Of a DNA stretch of 64,000 nucleotides, positions 35,916 to 44,996 are shown piece by piece. The notes beneath the pieces were generated by a model. The model ran no database searches. It worked only from the letters and a program-made list of their open reading frames with translations, and was not told where the DNA came from. How positions within the stretch are numbered: the first letter of the stretch is position 1; each line of letters starts with the position of its first letter. The DNA lies in NCBI RefSeq assembly GCF_021295395.1, contig NZ_JAIWOU010000001.1, positions 2,237,001-2,301,000 on the forward strand, written 5' to 3'. This DNA comes from Komagataeibacter sp. FNDCR2 (GTDB lineage Bacteria; Pseudomonadota; Alphaproteobacteria; Acetobacterales; Acetobacteraceae). The position numbers were made by a program, and so were the translations under genes.

Positions 35916-36218
35916 TCAGGGCCCTGTCTGGCGGGTAAAGGGGTTGGGCATCCGCCCCGCCTTGCGTGTGGGCAGGTGTGTGGGCAGGTCTTTCTGGGCG
36001 GCGAGGGTATCCACCACCTGCTGGAAGAACGCCAGCAACGCGCGCGCGCGCTCCAGCCCGGCGCTGTCGCGGTCCAGGTTCGTCTGGCCGTAAAAGGCGA
36101 TGCTGTCCGTGCCGTTTTCCACCGTCATGCCGCCAATGGTGCGGCTGGCGCTGTTATCGGCAAAGGGCACGAGGCCAGCCTGCGTACCGGCGGGGGGGTG
36201 ATGGGCTGTCATGGTCAT
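35916..36218 (-). CDS. small conserved hypothetical protein
   Basis: A 100-residue protein with a very good ribosome site (AGAGGAG, five bases before ATG). The central part MTVENGTDSIAFYGQTNLDR looks like a beta-hairpin, followed by an amphipathic helix GLERARALLAFFQQVVDTLAAQ and a Pro-rich tail. I do not recognise a named family; the pattern resembles small proteins seen only in acetic acid bacteria (recollection, not checked). It lies 20 bases after the nuclease gene. Confidence 0.7.
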   Translation of the reverse strand: MTMTAHHPPAGTQAGLVPFADNSASRTIGGMTVENGTDSIAFYGQTNLDRDSAGLERARALLAFFQQVVDTLAAQKDLPTHLPTRKAGRMPNPFTRQTGP

Positions 36219-36238
36219 GTCTCCTCTGGCCTTCCTTC

Positions 36239-37084
36239 TTACCATAGCGAACGGGTATGGCGTGGGTGTCGCGTTCGTCGTGGCGTGCGCATCCTGCCGA
36301 AGGGCAGGGTCATGCAGACCTGTTTCATGTCCGGGGGCAGCGCGGGGAAGGGATCGATCCCCGTTACATGGGTAAGCAGGGCCACGCTGACATGACTGCA
36401 GCCGGGATTGCGCGCCGCATTGTGGCATACATATACCCCCGTCTGCCGCCCGCGCGGATCATAGACCGCCTTCCATGTCGAGGTCGGGACCAGTACCCGG
36501 TCCGGGCCGATCGCAGTGATCGTGCGGGTATGGAAGGCCGGGCCGGTCACGACGTACAGTTCCCCCTCGCGCAGGGCCAGCCTGCGCACCGCCGATTCGA
36601 TATCGGCCCATCTGCCCCGGTTCAGTTCCGCGCGCTGGGGCACGATGTTGGACAGGGCGAAGCTTTCCTCCTGCGCCTGCCGGTCGGGCATGTCGCCCGA
36701 TGGCGCCATGTGTCCACGGTCGAAACCGGAACGGACATAATCCTCCAGTTCCGCGCGGAGGGGGACGGGAATGCGGGGGTCGGGGTGGAAGTCGCCCTGG
36801 CGCGGGGTGGACATGGCGGCCCGGACCATGGCGGCGTCAAGATGCTCGGCGGCCCATAACGGTTCATGCGCCAGACCGGAATACAGCACGGCGAACCGGG
36901 CGCTGCACAGGATCTGCGTCTGTGCCGCCAGTTGGGCATTATCGAGCACCGGCAACTGGTTGCCGGCCCCGAACCGCAGGCATTCTTCCGCCCGTGCCGC
37001 CGCCACACCGCCACCCATGGCGAGCAGGAAGGCTAGGACCGGGACAAGCCGGTTCCACATGCGCGGGGCGGGCGGGGATGTCAT
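36239..37084 (-). CDS. exported DNA/RNA non-specific endonuclease
   Basis: A 281-residue protein of the NUC1/Serratia-nuclease type. An N-terminal signal peptide (VPVLAFLLAMGGGVAAARA) ends near residue 32. The catalytic motif is D122-RGH125, followed by NIVPQ and Asn155 in LNRGRW, which together place the general base, the metal ligand and the structural Trp. The protein should act in the periplasm or outside the cell, degrading DNA and RNA for nutrients or limiting DNA uptake. The ATG giving MTSPPAP is chosen; no immunity gene is evident. Confidence 0.88.
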   Translation of the reverse strand: MTSPPAPRMWNRLVPVLAFLLAMGGGVAAARAEECLRFGAGNQLPVLDNAQLAAQTQILCSARFAVLYSGLAHEPLWAAEHLDAAMVRAAMSTPRQGDFHPDPRIPVPLRAELEDYVRSGFDRGHMAPSGDMPDRQAQEESFALSNIVPQRAELNRGRWADIESAVRRLALREGELYVVTGPAFHTRTITAIGPDRVLVPTSTWKAVYDPRGRQTGVYVCHNAARNPGCSHVSVALLTHVTGIDPFPALPPDMKQVCMTLPFGRMRTPRRTRHPRHTRSLW

Positions 37085-37181
37085 CCGTCTGTTGTGGTCA
37101 GGCAGGTTGTCATGGTTGCCGGCGCAGGTGTGGTGAATCCCGCGCTCAGCTCCGTGCGGCACGCGCCGTGGGGGTGCGCCA

Positions 37182-37835
37182 TCAGGGCGTGTTCGGCCCG
37201 GTGGGCGGGGGCAGGTCGGTCTGGTCCTGGCTTCTGGACAGGGCGATCGACACATCCACGGTTTCCTGATTGACCAGCACATCGAACTCCCGGTCCACCG
37301 TGAGGTTTCCGGCCATCGGGAGCATGTCGCCAAAGCGCAGGCGGGTCCAGTCGATCCGGTCATGCGCCTGCCGGGTCATGTCGAAGCCCAGCATGGGATG
37401 CGTCGCGCCATCGGGCGCGGTGTAGGACCATGCGAAGTGGCAGCTTGCAGGGGCATTGCGCTGTGTGAACAGCGTATGGACGAAGCCGGGCGTTACATCG
37501 GTCTGCAATGTGTTCATCAGGTAATGCGGCGCCTGCTGTTGCAGCGCGGGCGTTACCTGCGCATTGAAAATGCCAGCCCGGATCATTTCGGGCATATGGG
37601 CCAGGAAGATGGTCTGGTTGAGGGTGATCTCGACCCGGCATGGCGTGGTCCGGGCAAAGCGGGTGTCGATGCCCCATGCATGGGCCGTGGTCTCGCTGCC
37701 CATGATCGGCGCGGGATAGGCCGGGGCGGCATGGGTGGCGCGGGGCAGGCCGGCCAGCGCCAGACACAGCGCAAGCACCCCGCCCGGAATGGCGCGGCGA
37801 AGGATGGGCCGGGATGGGGGAAGGGGGAAAGACAT
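37182..37835 (-). CDS. exported hypothetical protein
   Basis: A 217-residue protein. The N-terminus has an Arg-rich start followed by GGVLALCLALAGLPRATHA-AP, a typical signal peptide. The mature part contains two cysteines (PCRVEITLNQ and ASCHFAWSYT) that could form a disulfide, and ends in a Pro-rich tail. It lies 97 bases before the nuclease gene on the same strand, so they may be co-transcribed and secreted together. I do not recognise a family; the ribosome site is poor, so the start is uncertain. Confidence 0.6.
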   Translation of the reverse strand: MSFPLPPSRPILRRAIPGGVLALCLALAGLPRATHAAPAYPAPIMGSETTAHAWGIDTRFARTTPCRVEITLNQTIFLAHMPEMIRAGIFNAQVTPALQQQAPHYLMNTLQTDVTPGFVHTLFTQRNAPASCHFAWSYTAPDGATHPMLGFDMTRQAHDRIDWTRLRFGDMLPMAGNLTVDREFDVLVNQETVDVSIALSRSQDQTDLPPPTGPNTP

Positions 37836-38315
37836 CAGGCAGGTCAAGGGGCGGCACCGGGTCTGTCGGTTGGTTGCGTGGGGCAGGAAAACAGCTTTTA
37901 TCCTGATTCTGTCACGTAGGGCAGGGGATGGCTGGCCTGTCCTGCCGGTTTGACATGAAAATAAATAATACCGCCCCGCGCAACCTGTCCACACTGTATT
38001 GTTTCAGTATCGACTCGGGCAGATGGCGCATGATCATGAAAATGCCACAATAACGGACTTTCTCTTCCCCGGTTTGAAAAGACCAGAGGCAGCATGATGC
38101 TGTGCGCCCACAGGCCAGTCACATCAGGAAAGGGTTTTTGACGGTCTGTTTTTTATGTCCGGGCGCTCAGGTCAGGCAACTTCCCCGGCTCGTGTCGCGT
38201 TGGCGCGGGCAGGGCAACGATAAAGCAAAAATCGTGCCATAATTGGTCAAGCGGCCGCCCCGTGGATGGGGACAGGCCGCAAGCCGCCAGAACCGGCAGC
38301 TCAGGGCAGGAAATC
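37836..38315. other. 480-base intergenic region
   Basis: No convincing gene is seen on either strand; short open frames here have no ribosome site and poor composition. The stretch is more A+T-rich than its surroundings (for example TTTGACATGAAAATAAATAA near 37950) and must hold the divergent promoters of the exported protein and the 69-residue protein. Confidence 0.5.
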
Positions 38316-38525
38316 ATGTTCGATTCAAAAATCATAGAAGTGGATGGCGTGTTCGTGGGGGCCGCCATCATCACCGGCATCGCCACATCGCTACGCTTTT
38401 ATGCCGCGCATGACAGTGTCCGCTCGCTGCATAACGCCATCCTGCCAGATCTGGCGGCGCTGCGGGAACATGTAACCCGCACATTCCGCCGCAAGGGGCA
38501 GCACGACCCGGGGGCCGTAGGCTGA
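38316..38525 (+). CDS. small conserved hypothetical protein (69 aa)
   Basis: MFDSKIIEVDGVFVGAAII begins a 69-residue protein with CAGGGCAGGAAATC upstream. The first ~30 residues look like a three-stranded sheet (IIEVDGVFVGAAII, SLRFYAAHDSV) and the rest a basic helix, LPDLAALREHVTRTFRRKG. It resembles short proteins I associate with acetic acid bacteria, often in several copies, but I cannot name a family. It stands alone and is followed by a strong hairpin. Confidence 0.65.
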   Translation: MFDSKIIEVDGVFVGAAIITGIATSLRFYAAHDSVRSLHNAILPDLAALREHVTRTFRRKGQHDPGAVG

Positions 38526-38533
38526 ACGCGCAA

Positions 38534-38567
38534 CGCCCCGGCGGGAAAGAGCGGTCCCGCCGGGGCG
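38534..38567. terminator. 13-bp hairpin between convergent genes
   Basis: CGCCCCGGCGGGA and TCCCGCCGGGGCG pair perfectly around an 8-base loop, in the gap between the 69-residue gene and the end of ilvD. It lacks a T-run but is well placed as a two-way terminator. Confidence 0.6.
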
Positions 38568-38594
38568 TCGTATTGTCCGTCCGGGCCGGTCGTA

Positions 38595-40457
38595 TCAGCG
38601 GCTGGTGCGGCGGCCGATCTGGCTGACATCGCGCACCGCGCCACGGGCGGCGCTGGTGGTCAGTGCGCTATAGGCCTGCAACGCCACGGAAACCGTGCGC
38701 TTGCGGTCCGGCTGCCAGGCGCGCGCGCCGCGTTCCTCCATCCGGTCCCGCCGGGCGGCGAGTTCGGAATCACTGACCGTGGTGCGCAGGATGCGGTTGG
38801 GAATGTCGATCTCGATCGTGTCGCCTTCCTCCAGCAGCCCGATGATCCCGCCTTCCGCCGCCTCGGGCGAGATATGACCGATCGACAGCCCCGAACTCCC
38901 GCCCGAAAAGCGGCCATCGGTAATCAGCGCGCATTTCTCGGCCAGTCCCTTGGATTTCAGGTAGCTGGTCGGATACAGCATTTCCTGCATGCCGGGACCA
39001 CCCTTGGGGCCTTCGTAACGGATCACGACCACATCCCCGGCCACGATGTCGTTGCTCAGGATGGCGGAGACCGCGGCGTCCTGGCTTTCGAAAATGCGCG
39101 CGGGCCCCGTAAAGGTCAGCAGGTTCGCCGCAACACCGGCGGTTTTGACGATGGCGCCATCTTCCGCAAGGTTGCCGAACAGCACCGCCAGCCCGCCGTC
39201 GCGGCTGTAGGCATGGGCCGCATCGCGCAGCGCGCCGTCAGCGCGGTCGGTATCAAGCGTCTTGTACCGGCTCGACTGTGAAAACGCCTGCGTGGTCCGC
39301 ACCCCGCCGGGGGCCGCGCGGAAGAAGGTCCGTGCCGCCTCATCCACTGTTGGCGCGCTGATGTCCCATTTATGCAGGGCCTGCGTCACCGTGGGGGCAT
39401 GCACGCTGGGTACGTCGCCATGCAGCAGCCCCATGCGGGCCAGTTCACCCATGATGGCGGGAATGCCGCCCGCGCGGTGCACGTCCTCCATATGGACATC
39501 CATGCGCGAGGGCGAGACCTTGCACAGGTTCGGCACCTTGTGGGACAGGCGGTCGATATCCGCCATGGTGAAATGGACTTCCCCCTCATGCGCCGCCGCC
39601 AGCAGGTGCAGGACCGTGTTGGTCGAGCCCCCCATGGCGATATCGACCGACATGGCGTTTTCAAACGCGGCCTTGCTGGCGATGCCGCGCGGCAGGGCGG
39701 TTTCATCATCATGCTCGTACCAGCGGCGGGCGAGTGCCACGATCTCGCGGCCCGCGCGCATGAACAGTTCGCGTCGGTCGGCATGGGTGGCGACAAGGCT
39801 GCCATTGCCGGGCAGGGCGAGGCCCAGCGCCTCGGTCAGGCAGTTCATGGAATTGGCGGTGAACATGCCCGAGCACGACCCGCATGTGGGGCAGGCGGAA
39901 CGTTCGATCTGGTTCGACTGTTCATCGCTGACATCGGGGTTGGCCGCCGCCACCATGGAGGTGATGAGGTCAACCTGCTGCTCGGCGCCGTTGTTCAGCA
40001 CCTTGCCCGCTTCCATCGGCCCGCCGGATACGAAGATGGTGGGGATGTTCAGCCGCATCGCCGCCATGAGCATGCCGGGCGTGATCTTGTCGCAGTTGCT
40101 TATGCACACCAGCGCATCGGCGCAATGCGCGTTGACCATATACTCCACCGCATCGGCGATCAGCTCGCGCGAAGGGAGGCTGTACAGCATGCCGCCATGG
40201 CCCATGGCGATGCCGTCATCCACCGCGATGGTGTTGAACTCACGCCCCACGCCGCCCGCATCGGCCACCGCGCCGGCCACGAGCTGGCCCAGATCCTTGA
40301 GGTGGACATGACCGGGCACGAACTGCGTAAAGGAATTGGCGATGGCGATGATCGGCTTGCCAAAATCACCATCCTGCATACCGGTTGCACGCCACAGGCT
40401 GCGCGCACCGGCCATGTTGCGGCCATGTGTCGTAGTGCGGGAACGATAGGCAGGCAT
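38595..40457 (-). CDS. ilvD: dihydroxy-acid dehydratase
   Basis: It dehydrates dihydroxyisovalerate and dihydroxymethylvalerate in valine and isoleucine synthesis. At 620 residues it is the long, [4Fe-4S]-type enzyme. Cluster ligands are visible in [13 protein letters not shown] and [38 protein letters not shown] is the C-terminal signature. The ATG before [11 protein letters not shown] is the family start and has GAGGT upstream. It is divergent from the AsmA gene. Confidence 0.95.
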   Translation of the reverse strand: MPAYRSRTTTHGRNMAGARSLWRATGMQDGDFGKPIIAIANSFTQFVPGHVHLKDLGQLVAGAVADAGGVGREFNTIAVDDGIAMGHGGMLYSLPSRELIADAVEYMVNAHCADALVCISNCDKITPGMLMAAMRLNIPTIFVSGGPMEAGKVLNNGAEQQVDLITSMVAAANPDVSDEQSNQIERSACPTCGSCSGMFTANSMNCLTEALGLALPGNGSLVATHADRRELFMRAGREIVALARRWYEHDDETALPRGIASKAAFENAMSVDIAMGGSTNTVLHLLAAAHEGEVHFTMADIDRLSHKVPNLCKVSPSRMDVHMEDVHRAGGIPAIMGELARMGLLHGDVPSVHAPTVTQALHKWDISAPTVDEAARTFFRAAPGGVRTTQAFSQSSRYKTLDTDRADGALRDAAHAYSRDGGLAVLFGNLAEDGAIVKTAGVAANLLTFTGPARIFESQDAAVSAILSNDIVAGDVVVIRYEGPKGGPGMQEMLYPTSYLKSKGLAEKCALITDGRFSGGSSGLSIGHISPEAAEGGIIGLLEEGDTIEIDIPNRILRTTVSDSELAARRDRMEERGARAWQPDRKRTVSVALQAYSALTTSAARGAVRDVSQIGRRTSR

Positions 40458-40643
40458 GACGGTGACCTCGCGATCAGGTATGATAAGGGATTGAATCTGC
40501 CTGACCGCATACAGGACACGCGGGCCACGCGCCAGCCCCCAGGTGCGGCCGGGTGCGCGCAACGGCGGATGTGGCCGCAACTCCGGCTGTGACCACCCGT
40601 TTATCTGATACTTTTTTTTCCATGCACAAGGAGTGTGCGCAGT

Positions 40644-42800
40644 ATGTCCGGACCGGACCGTGAGAACAGCCACCAGCACATGCAGGGCGGCGGCCTGCTG
40701 GAACAGTTGTATTTTCCGGTCACGGGCGCGCTGGCCGCCGCTGTGCTTGCGCTGGTCATTTTCTGGTCATGGGACTGGTTCGTACCCCTGGTGGAGCACA
40801 AGGCCGGTGAGGCGCTGGGCCGCCGGGTCACGCTGGCGCACCTGCATGTCCAGATCGGCCGGGTCACGCGCATCACCGCCGATGATGTCCGTATTGACGA
40901 GCCGGAGGGGTTTGACAGCCTGCCCCCCTTCGCCACGGCGGCGCATCTGATGGTGGGGGTCAACCTGTGGCACCTGCTGGGCGGCAGGCTGGATCTGCCG
41001 GTCATTGCGCTGGATGCGCCGGTTGTCGAACTGGATGCGCGCGGGGATGGCGAAGCGAACTACCATTTCTCCCATGGTAAAAAATCTGGCGGGAAAGCGG
41101 GCGGCGGAAAGGAAGCATCCACCCCGCTGCCACGGATCGGTGAGCTGAACATTAACGATGGCCACCTGCACCTGGTGCATGCGGGGCTGCGGAGCGACAT
41201 GCGGGCCGAGGTGCATACCACCCCGGGGCGGGACAGGGCCGGGCCACGGATCGTGGCGGATGTACGCGGCACCTATACCGGGCAGGCGATTACGGGACGG
41301 TTTTCGGGTGGGGCGCTGGTCTCGCTCATGGACCGCGCGCAGCCGTACCCGATAGATGTGGCGGTCCAGCATGGCCCCACGGAGCTGACGCTGGTCGGCT
41401 CGGTGGAGGATCCGCTCTCCTTCAGTGGCGCGCGGCTGCGGCTGACACTGGCGGGGCCGGATATGTCGCTGCTCTATCCGCTGACGGGCGTGATCATTCC
41501 GCAGACCCCCGCCTACCATGTGGCGGGCAGCCTGGATTATCTGGACCGGCGCATCCGCTTTCATGATTTCGAGGGCACGGTCGGCTCCAGCGACCTGGGG
41601 GGCACGCTGCGTATCGACCCGCATCAGGCCGTGACCTTCGTGGATACGGATTTGCATTCCCGCCATGTCGACCTGGCCGATCTGGGCGGTTTTTTCGGGG
41701 CGACGCCCGGGGAGCATCCGTCCACCGCGCAGCAGGCGGCGGAAGAAAAGGCGCATGAGGCCAGTGGCGCGGTCCTGCCCACCGCGCCCATCAGCCTGCC
41801 CCGGCTGCGGGCGACCAACGTGCATCTGGCCTATCATGGCGACCATATCGAGAACCGGCATACACCGCTCGACAATATCGACGTGCTGCTGGATGTGCGC
41901 GACGGCGCCATTGATGTCCATCGCCTGAACTTTGGCGTGGGAAGCGGCAGGCTGGCCAGCAGCGGAACCTTCGTGCCCGAGGGGGATGGGGTCAATGCGC
42001 GTATCCGTATCGATATGGAGGAGATCGACCTTTCCCGGCTCATGAAGGCGCTGGGGAACTACCAGGGGCAGGGGACCATTGGCGGGCATATCACCATCCA
42101 TGGCCGTGGCCGTTCACTGGCCGAGATCGTGGGCAGCGGCAATGGCGGCGTCACCATGGCGCTGGATGAAGGCGGGGATATTTCCGCCATCCTGCCCGAT
42201 CTCGTGGGGCTTGAGTTCGGCAAGGCGCTGCTGTCCGTTCTGGGCCTGCCCGCCCGTACCGACCTGAAATGCCTGATTGTGGACATGCCGCTGCAAGAAG
42301 GCGTCTTCCATACCCATACCCTGCTGCTGGAAACGGGGGATACGCGCACGGTGGGCAAGGGGGATGTCAGCTTCAGCAACAATACCATCGACTATGCCCT
42401 CATGACCCGCTCGCGGCATTTCGCCATCGCCTCCCTTCCCGGTCCGCTGTATATCACGGGGGCGCTGAAGCATCCGCGCATCACGCCGGGGGCCGAGGTC
42501 ATCGGCCGGGCGCTGGCTTCGGTGCTGACGGGCTTTGTCTTCTCCCCGGTCGGGCTGCTGCCGACGATCGAGGCCGGGGTGGGTGAAAAATCCGCCTGCG
42601 CCAGCGCGCTCAGGGAAGTCGAGACGAATCCGGCCGCCGGGATCGCGCCCCATGCACGCCATCCGGGGCAGCGCAGGGCGGGCGGCCGTGCCGCCCCGGC
42701 CCGGCAGGCAGCGGCGGGGGGGAAGGATTATGACGGCCTGAGCCGCGCGGAACGTGATTATATCCACTCCGTATGGGCGCGCAGGATGGCCGCGCATTAA
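40644..42800 (+). CDS. AsmA-family envelope protein
   Basis: A 718-residue protein with one N-terminal transmembrane helix ([20 protein letters not shown], about 26-45) and a large periplasmic region. [19 protein letters not shown] is the AsmA N-terminal motif; the C-terminal ~350 residues include [15 protein letters not shown] and [18 protein letters not shown], the DUF3971/AsmA_2-like part. AsmA proteins are thought to move or regulate phospholipids between membranes. AAGGAG sits ten bases before this ATG; a GTG at 40635 is too close to it. The divergent ilvD gene shares the 186-base gap. Confidence 0.85.
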   Translation: MSGPDRENSHQHMQGGGLLEQLYFPVTGALAAAVLALVIFWSWDWFVPLVEHKAGEALGRRVTLAHLHVQIGRVTRITADDVRIDEPEGFDSLPPFATAAHLMVGVNLWHLLGGRLDLPVIALDAPVVELDARGDGEANYHFSHGKKSGGKAGGGKEASTPLPRIGELNINDGHLHLVHAGLRSDMRAEVHTTPGRDRAGPRIVADVRGTYTGQAITGRFSGGALVSLMDRAQPYPIDVAVQHGPTELTLVGSVEDPLSFSGARLRLTLAGPDMSLLYPLTGVIIPQTPAYHVAGSLDYLDRRIRFHDFEGTVGSSDLGGTLRIDPHQAVTFVDTDLHSRHVDLADLGGFFGATPGEHPSTAQQAAEEKAHEASGAVLPTAPISLPRLRATNVHLAYHGDHIENRHTPLDNIDVLLDVRDGAIDVHRLNFGVGSGRLASSGTFVPEGDGVNARIRIDMEEIDLSRLMKALGNYQGQGTIGGHITIHGRGRSLAEIVGSGNGGVTMALDEGGDISAILPDLVGLEFGKALLSVLGLPARTDLKCLIVDMPLQEGVFHTHTLLLETGDTRTVGKGDVSFSNNTIDYALMTRSRHFAIASLPGPLYITGALKHPRITPGAEVIGRALASVLTGFVFSPVGLLPTIEAGVGEKSACASALREVETNPAAGIAPHARHPGQRRAGGRAAPARQAAAGGKDYDGLSRAERDYIHSVWARRMAAH

Positions 42801-42896
42801 AGGTGGAATCCCTGCTTGACCATGCAGGCCATTTCGGCAAAAAGAAGGAGCAGACGTGACAGGAGGCTCCCCACCGGGGGCCAGATCCGCCGTCAG

Positions 42897-42971
42897 GCCG
42901 GGTTAGCACAGTGGTAGTGCAGCGGTTTTGTAAACCGAAGGCCGGGGGTTCAAATCCCTCACCCGGCACCA
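42897..42971 (+). tRNA. tRNA-Thr (UGU)
   Basis: GCCGGGT pairs with ACCCGGC, the anticodon loop TTTGTAA reads UGU, the T-arm is GGGGGTTCAAATCCCTC, and CCA is encoded. Phage genes begin 105 bases after its 3' end, so it is the probable attachment site. Confidence 0.95.
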
Positions 42972-42997
42972 CATTCTTATATAAAACAGTTATTTAG

Positions 42998-43016
42998 AAA
43001 AAGCGCACGGGGCGCA
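42998..43016 (-). terminator. possible terminator at the end of the phage late operon
   Basis: On the minus strand GCGC-CCCGT-GCGC is followed by TTTTTC, about 60 bases after the last phage gene. The stem is only four pairs, so this is weak. It lies inside the gap between the phage and tRNA-Thr, where the att core is also expected. Confidence 0.3.
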
Positions 43017-43076
43017 GGCGGCGCATTGTTCGCATACGACCCCGGCAAAAAAGTCGGCATATAGCAGTCTGTGAGA

Positions 43077-43520
43077 TTAGTCGCTTTTGGTGGGGATTTC
43101 GTCCGCCCTGCCTTCTTTCTCCCCCGATGTGCTGGCCTCTTCCGGCTTGCTTTCTACGGTCGCCTCGGCAGGTGCTTTGAGGTTTTCCTGTACCTTCTCG
43201 ACAAAGCTTGCCGGAATCACTGTAGCCACAGTGGTCGAGGAGGTCAGCTTCTGGTCATCCGTCGCACCTACCGAATGGGCTACGTCACCCACCGTGCTGT
43301 GCATGCGGGGAGCGTTCAAGGCTTCGTTCCGGGCGATGCGGGCGGCGTGGGCTTCACCGATCAGCACGTTAAGGGGCCTGTATTCGGCCATGGTCAGGGC
43401 ACGGCCGGAAAGGATCGCGCCCCTTATCGTTGGCCAGACGGAGGAGAACGGCGCATCAGTTCCGGCCAGACGGGCCATGACGTCCTGGAACGTGCTGTCG
43501 GCTGCATAATTATGGGACAT
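43077..43520 (-). CDS. phage hypothetical protein, last gene before tRNA-Thr
   Basis: A 147-residue protein with AAGGAA nine bases before the ATG. The N-terminal ~75 residues look folded (STFQDVMARLAGTDAPFSSV, LNVLIGEAHAARIARNEA); the C-terminal ~45 are Glu/Lys/Ser-rich and probably disordered (EEASTSGEKEGRADEIPT). No family recognised. As the last gene of the late operon, next to the att side, it is a candidate cargo gene rather than a structural one. Confidence 0.6.
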   Translation of the reverse strand: MSHNYAADSTFQDVMARLAGTDAPFSSVWPTIRGAILSGRALTMAEYRPLNVLIGEAHAARIARNEALNAPRMHSTVGDVAHSVGATDDQKLTSSTTVATVIPASFVEKVQENLKAPAEATVESKPEEASTSGEKEGRADEIPTKSD

Positions 43521-43533
43521 GGGAATGTTCCTT

Positions 43534-44541
43534 TCAGATGGTGTTGGCGTCTTCATCGCGCATGACCGACAGGCGCCGGAGACCGTCACGCAGGGCCCGG
43601 TTGTCACGCGCCAGATAGGGCAGCCCATGCCGGTCGTATGCGAGATCGAGATCAGGATCGAAATTGGCTTCGCGCAGGATATCCTTGCGGTCGAGATAGA
43701 ACCGTTTGCGCTTTGGGCCATGGAAACCGTGGGAGAGCATCCCCGCCACCACGCCAATATCCTGCTGCACATAATCATCACATAGTGCCGCGAACTGTCG
43801 CAGCCGCCGTGTGCAACTGGGGGATGTGTAGGTATCAGACGTATTCAGCAGGCCGGCAAAGGCCATGGCGGAAATGTAGTCGGCCGATCCGGTCACCAGC
43901 CAGTCAGGCAATCCCCCGATGGCGTCATATACATCGGCCCGGAATGCCCAGGCATAGCCGTAGTGCTGGCGCCAGTCGCGACGCTGGCCAGATTTGAGCA
44001 TCCATGCCGCCGTAGGCCGCCCCAGTCCGTAGTCATCAGGGGTAACGCGGATATCACCTGCTGCCCAGGCCGCGCAAAATGAACGGTCCATGATGCGACC
44101 GTTTTCATCCTCCACCGGGTTCTCGTCCGGTCCAAGGTCCACGGAATAGGACCATGGCTGACCCACACGGTGAACCTGAAGCATGTCCAGTGTGGCGTGC
44201 GCCCAGTCGGATCGCTGGAAAAACACGTCGGCATCGACCTGGGCAATATATCGGGCTGAGTCCGGCAGGCGCTGGCGGCCGTAGCGGATCAGTCCTTCCT
44301 TGAGCCAGTTTTCCTGGCGGTCGGATCCACGCACCTGGAACAGACGAACATGTCGGAGCAGGAAGTTCCCATCATCGACCGATAGAACGAAAGGCCGCTC
44401 GCCAATGACGTGCTCGACAATGGTAAGGCTGACCCCACTGTCCAGCATGTGGGGAATGAAGCGGCGGAGCAGGCGCTCGCGCGATTTCCAGCCGCGATTG
44501 TTGGAGAAGACACAGATGACGTGCAGGTCGGATGATTGCAT
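43534..44541 (-). CDS. phage-encoded glycosyltransferase-like protein (GT-A fold)
   Basis: The 335-residue protein starts LHVICVFSNNRGWKSRERLL, a typical GT-A first strand and helix, and has D103-A-D105 in IAQVDADVFFQ, the metal/sugar-nucleotide DxD motif. YGYAWAFRADVYDAIGGLPD, followed by SADYISAMAF, resembles the acceptor-side motif of the galactosyltransferase (glyco_transf_7C) group. No transmembrane helix is seen, so it is cytoplasmic. It sits after the lysis genes and before the last phage gene. It may modify host surface glycan (lysogenic conversion) or virion proteins; neither is shown. ATG 44541 is preferred; an ATG at 44598 overlaps the preceding gene. Confidence 0.7.
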   Translation of the reverse strand: MQSSDLHVICVFSNNRGWKSRERLLRRFIPHMLDSGVSLTIVEHVIGERPFVLSVDDGNFLLRHVRLFQVRGSDRQENWLKEGLIRYGRQRLPDSARYIAQVDADVFFQRSDWAHATLDMLQVHRVGQPWSYSVDLGPDENPVEDENGRIMDRSFCAAWAAGDIRVTPDDYGLGRPTAAWMLKSGQRRDWRQHYGYAWAFRADVYDAIGGLPDWLVTGSADYISAMAFAGLLNTSDTYTSPSCTRRLRQFAALCDDYVQQDIGVVAGMLSHGFHGPKRKRFYLDRKDILREANFDPDLDLAYDRHGLPYLARDNRALRDGLRRLSVMRDEDANTI

Positions 44542-44566
44542 CAGGGCACCGGGATGGAGAGATGGG

Positions 44567-44695
44567 TCAGGGAGCAGGGGGGCCGAGGCGGTCAGCAATG
44601 CTGCGCCTGCGCCTGGCGGACATGATCAGGGAGAGGATGACAACCACGATCTGGCTGACAATCGCGCCGCCAGCGAACACCAGCAGGTCATGCAT
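44567..44695 (-). CDS. tiny phage membrane protein, 42 aa
   Basis: MHDLLVFAGGAIVSQIVVV begins a 42-residue protein with one helix followed by a run of arginines (ARRRRS), giving a cytoplasmic C-terminus. Its ATG overlaps the stop of the 36-residue frame (ATGCATGA). It may be a holin, antiholin or another lysis accessory. Too short for family assignment; the chain of overlapping starts and stops is the main support. Confidence 0.55.
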   Translation of the reverse strand: MHDLLVFAGGAIVSQIVVVILSLIMSARRRRSIADRLGPPAP

Positions 44696-44798
44696 GGCCA
44701 CGACCCCAGCATTCACTGACGAAGCGCCACATGATGACCCCAAGCGAAATGGCGGCTCCCGCCGCCATTCCACCGGCGAAGATCGCCAGAGATTTCAT
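44688..44798 (-). CDS. tiny phage membrane protein, 36 aa
   Basis: The frame reads MKSLAIFAGGMAAGAAISL then VIMWRFVSECWGRGHA. It has a single glycine/alanine-rich helix and one Cys. Its ATG overlaps the stop of the 66-residue gene in ATGA, and its stop overlaps the start of the 42-residue frame, so it is embedded in a chain of coupled genes. Probably a lysis accessory protein; no homologue can be named. Confidence 0.5.
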   Translation of the reverse strand: MKSLAIFAGGMAAGAAISLGVIMWRFVSECWGRGHA

Positions 44799-44995
44799 GA
44801 TGCCTGGATCGCGGCATTCGCCGCCGCGCACTTGGCGGCCAGATCATCCATGGCGGCCGTGGTGGGGCCGGTCTTGCTCAGGGTGGCCTCGATCGCCTCT
44901 TTCACATCCGTGTAGACCTCGGGGCCGTATTTCTCGACCAGGCCGGCGATGGTGGTGGCAGCGCCAAGGATGGCGCTGATTTCCGCAGCGGTCAT
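44795..44995 (-). CDS. small phage protein, 66 aa
   Basis: A soluble, mostly helical protein: MTAAEISAILGAATTIAGL, then VYTDVKEAIEATLSK and AAMDDLAAKCAAANAAIQ. Similar small proteins occur among lysis genes of other phages, but the role is unknown. Its start follows the stop of the lipoprotein-like gene by one base. Confidence 0.6.
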   Translation of the reverse strand: MTAAEISAILGAATTIAGLVEKYGPEVYTDVKEAIEATLSKTGPTTAAMDDLAAKCAAANAAIQAS

Positions 44996-44996
44996 G

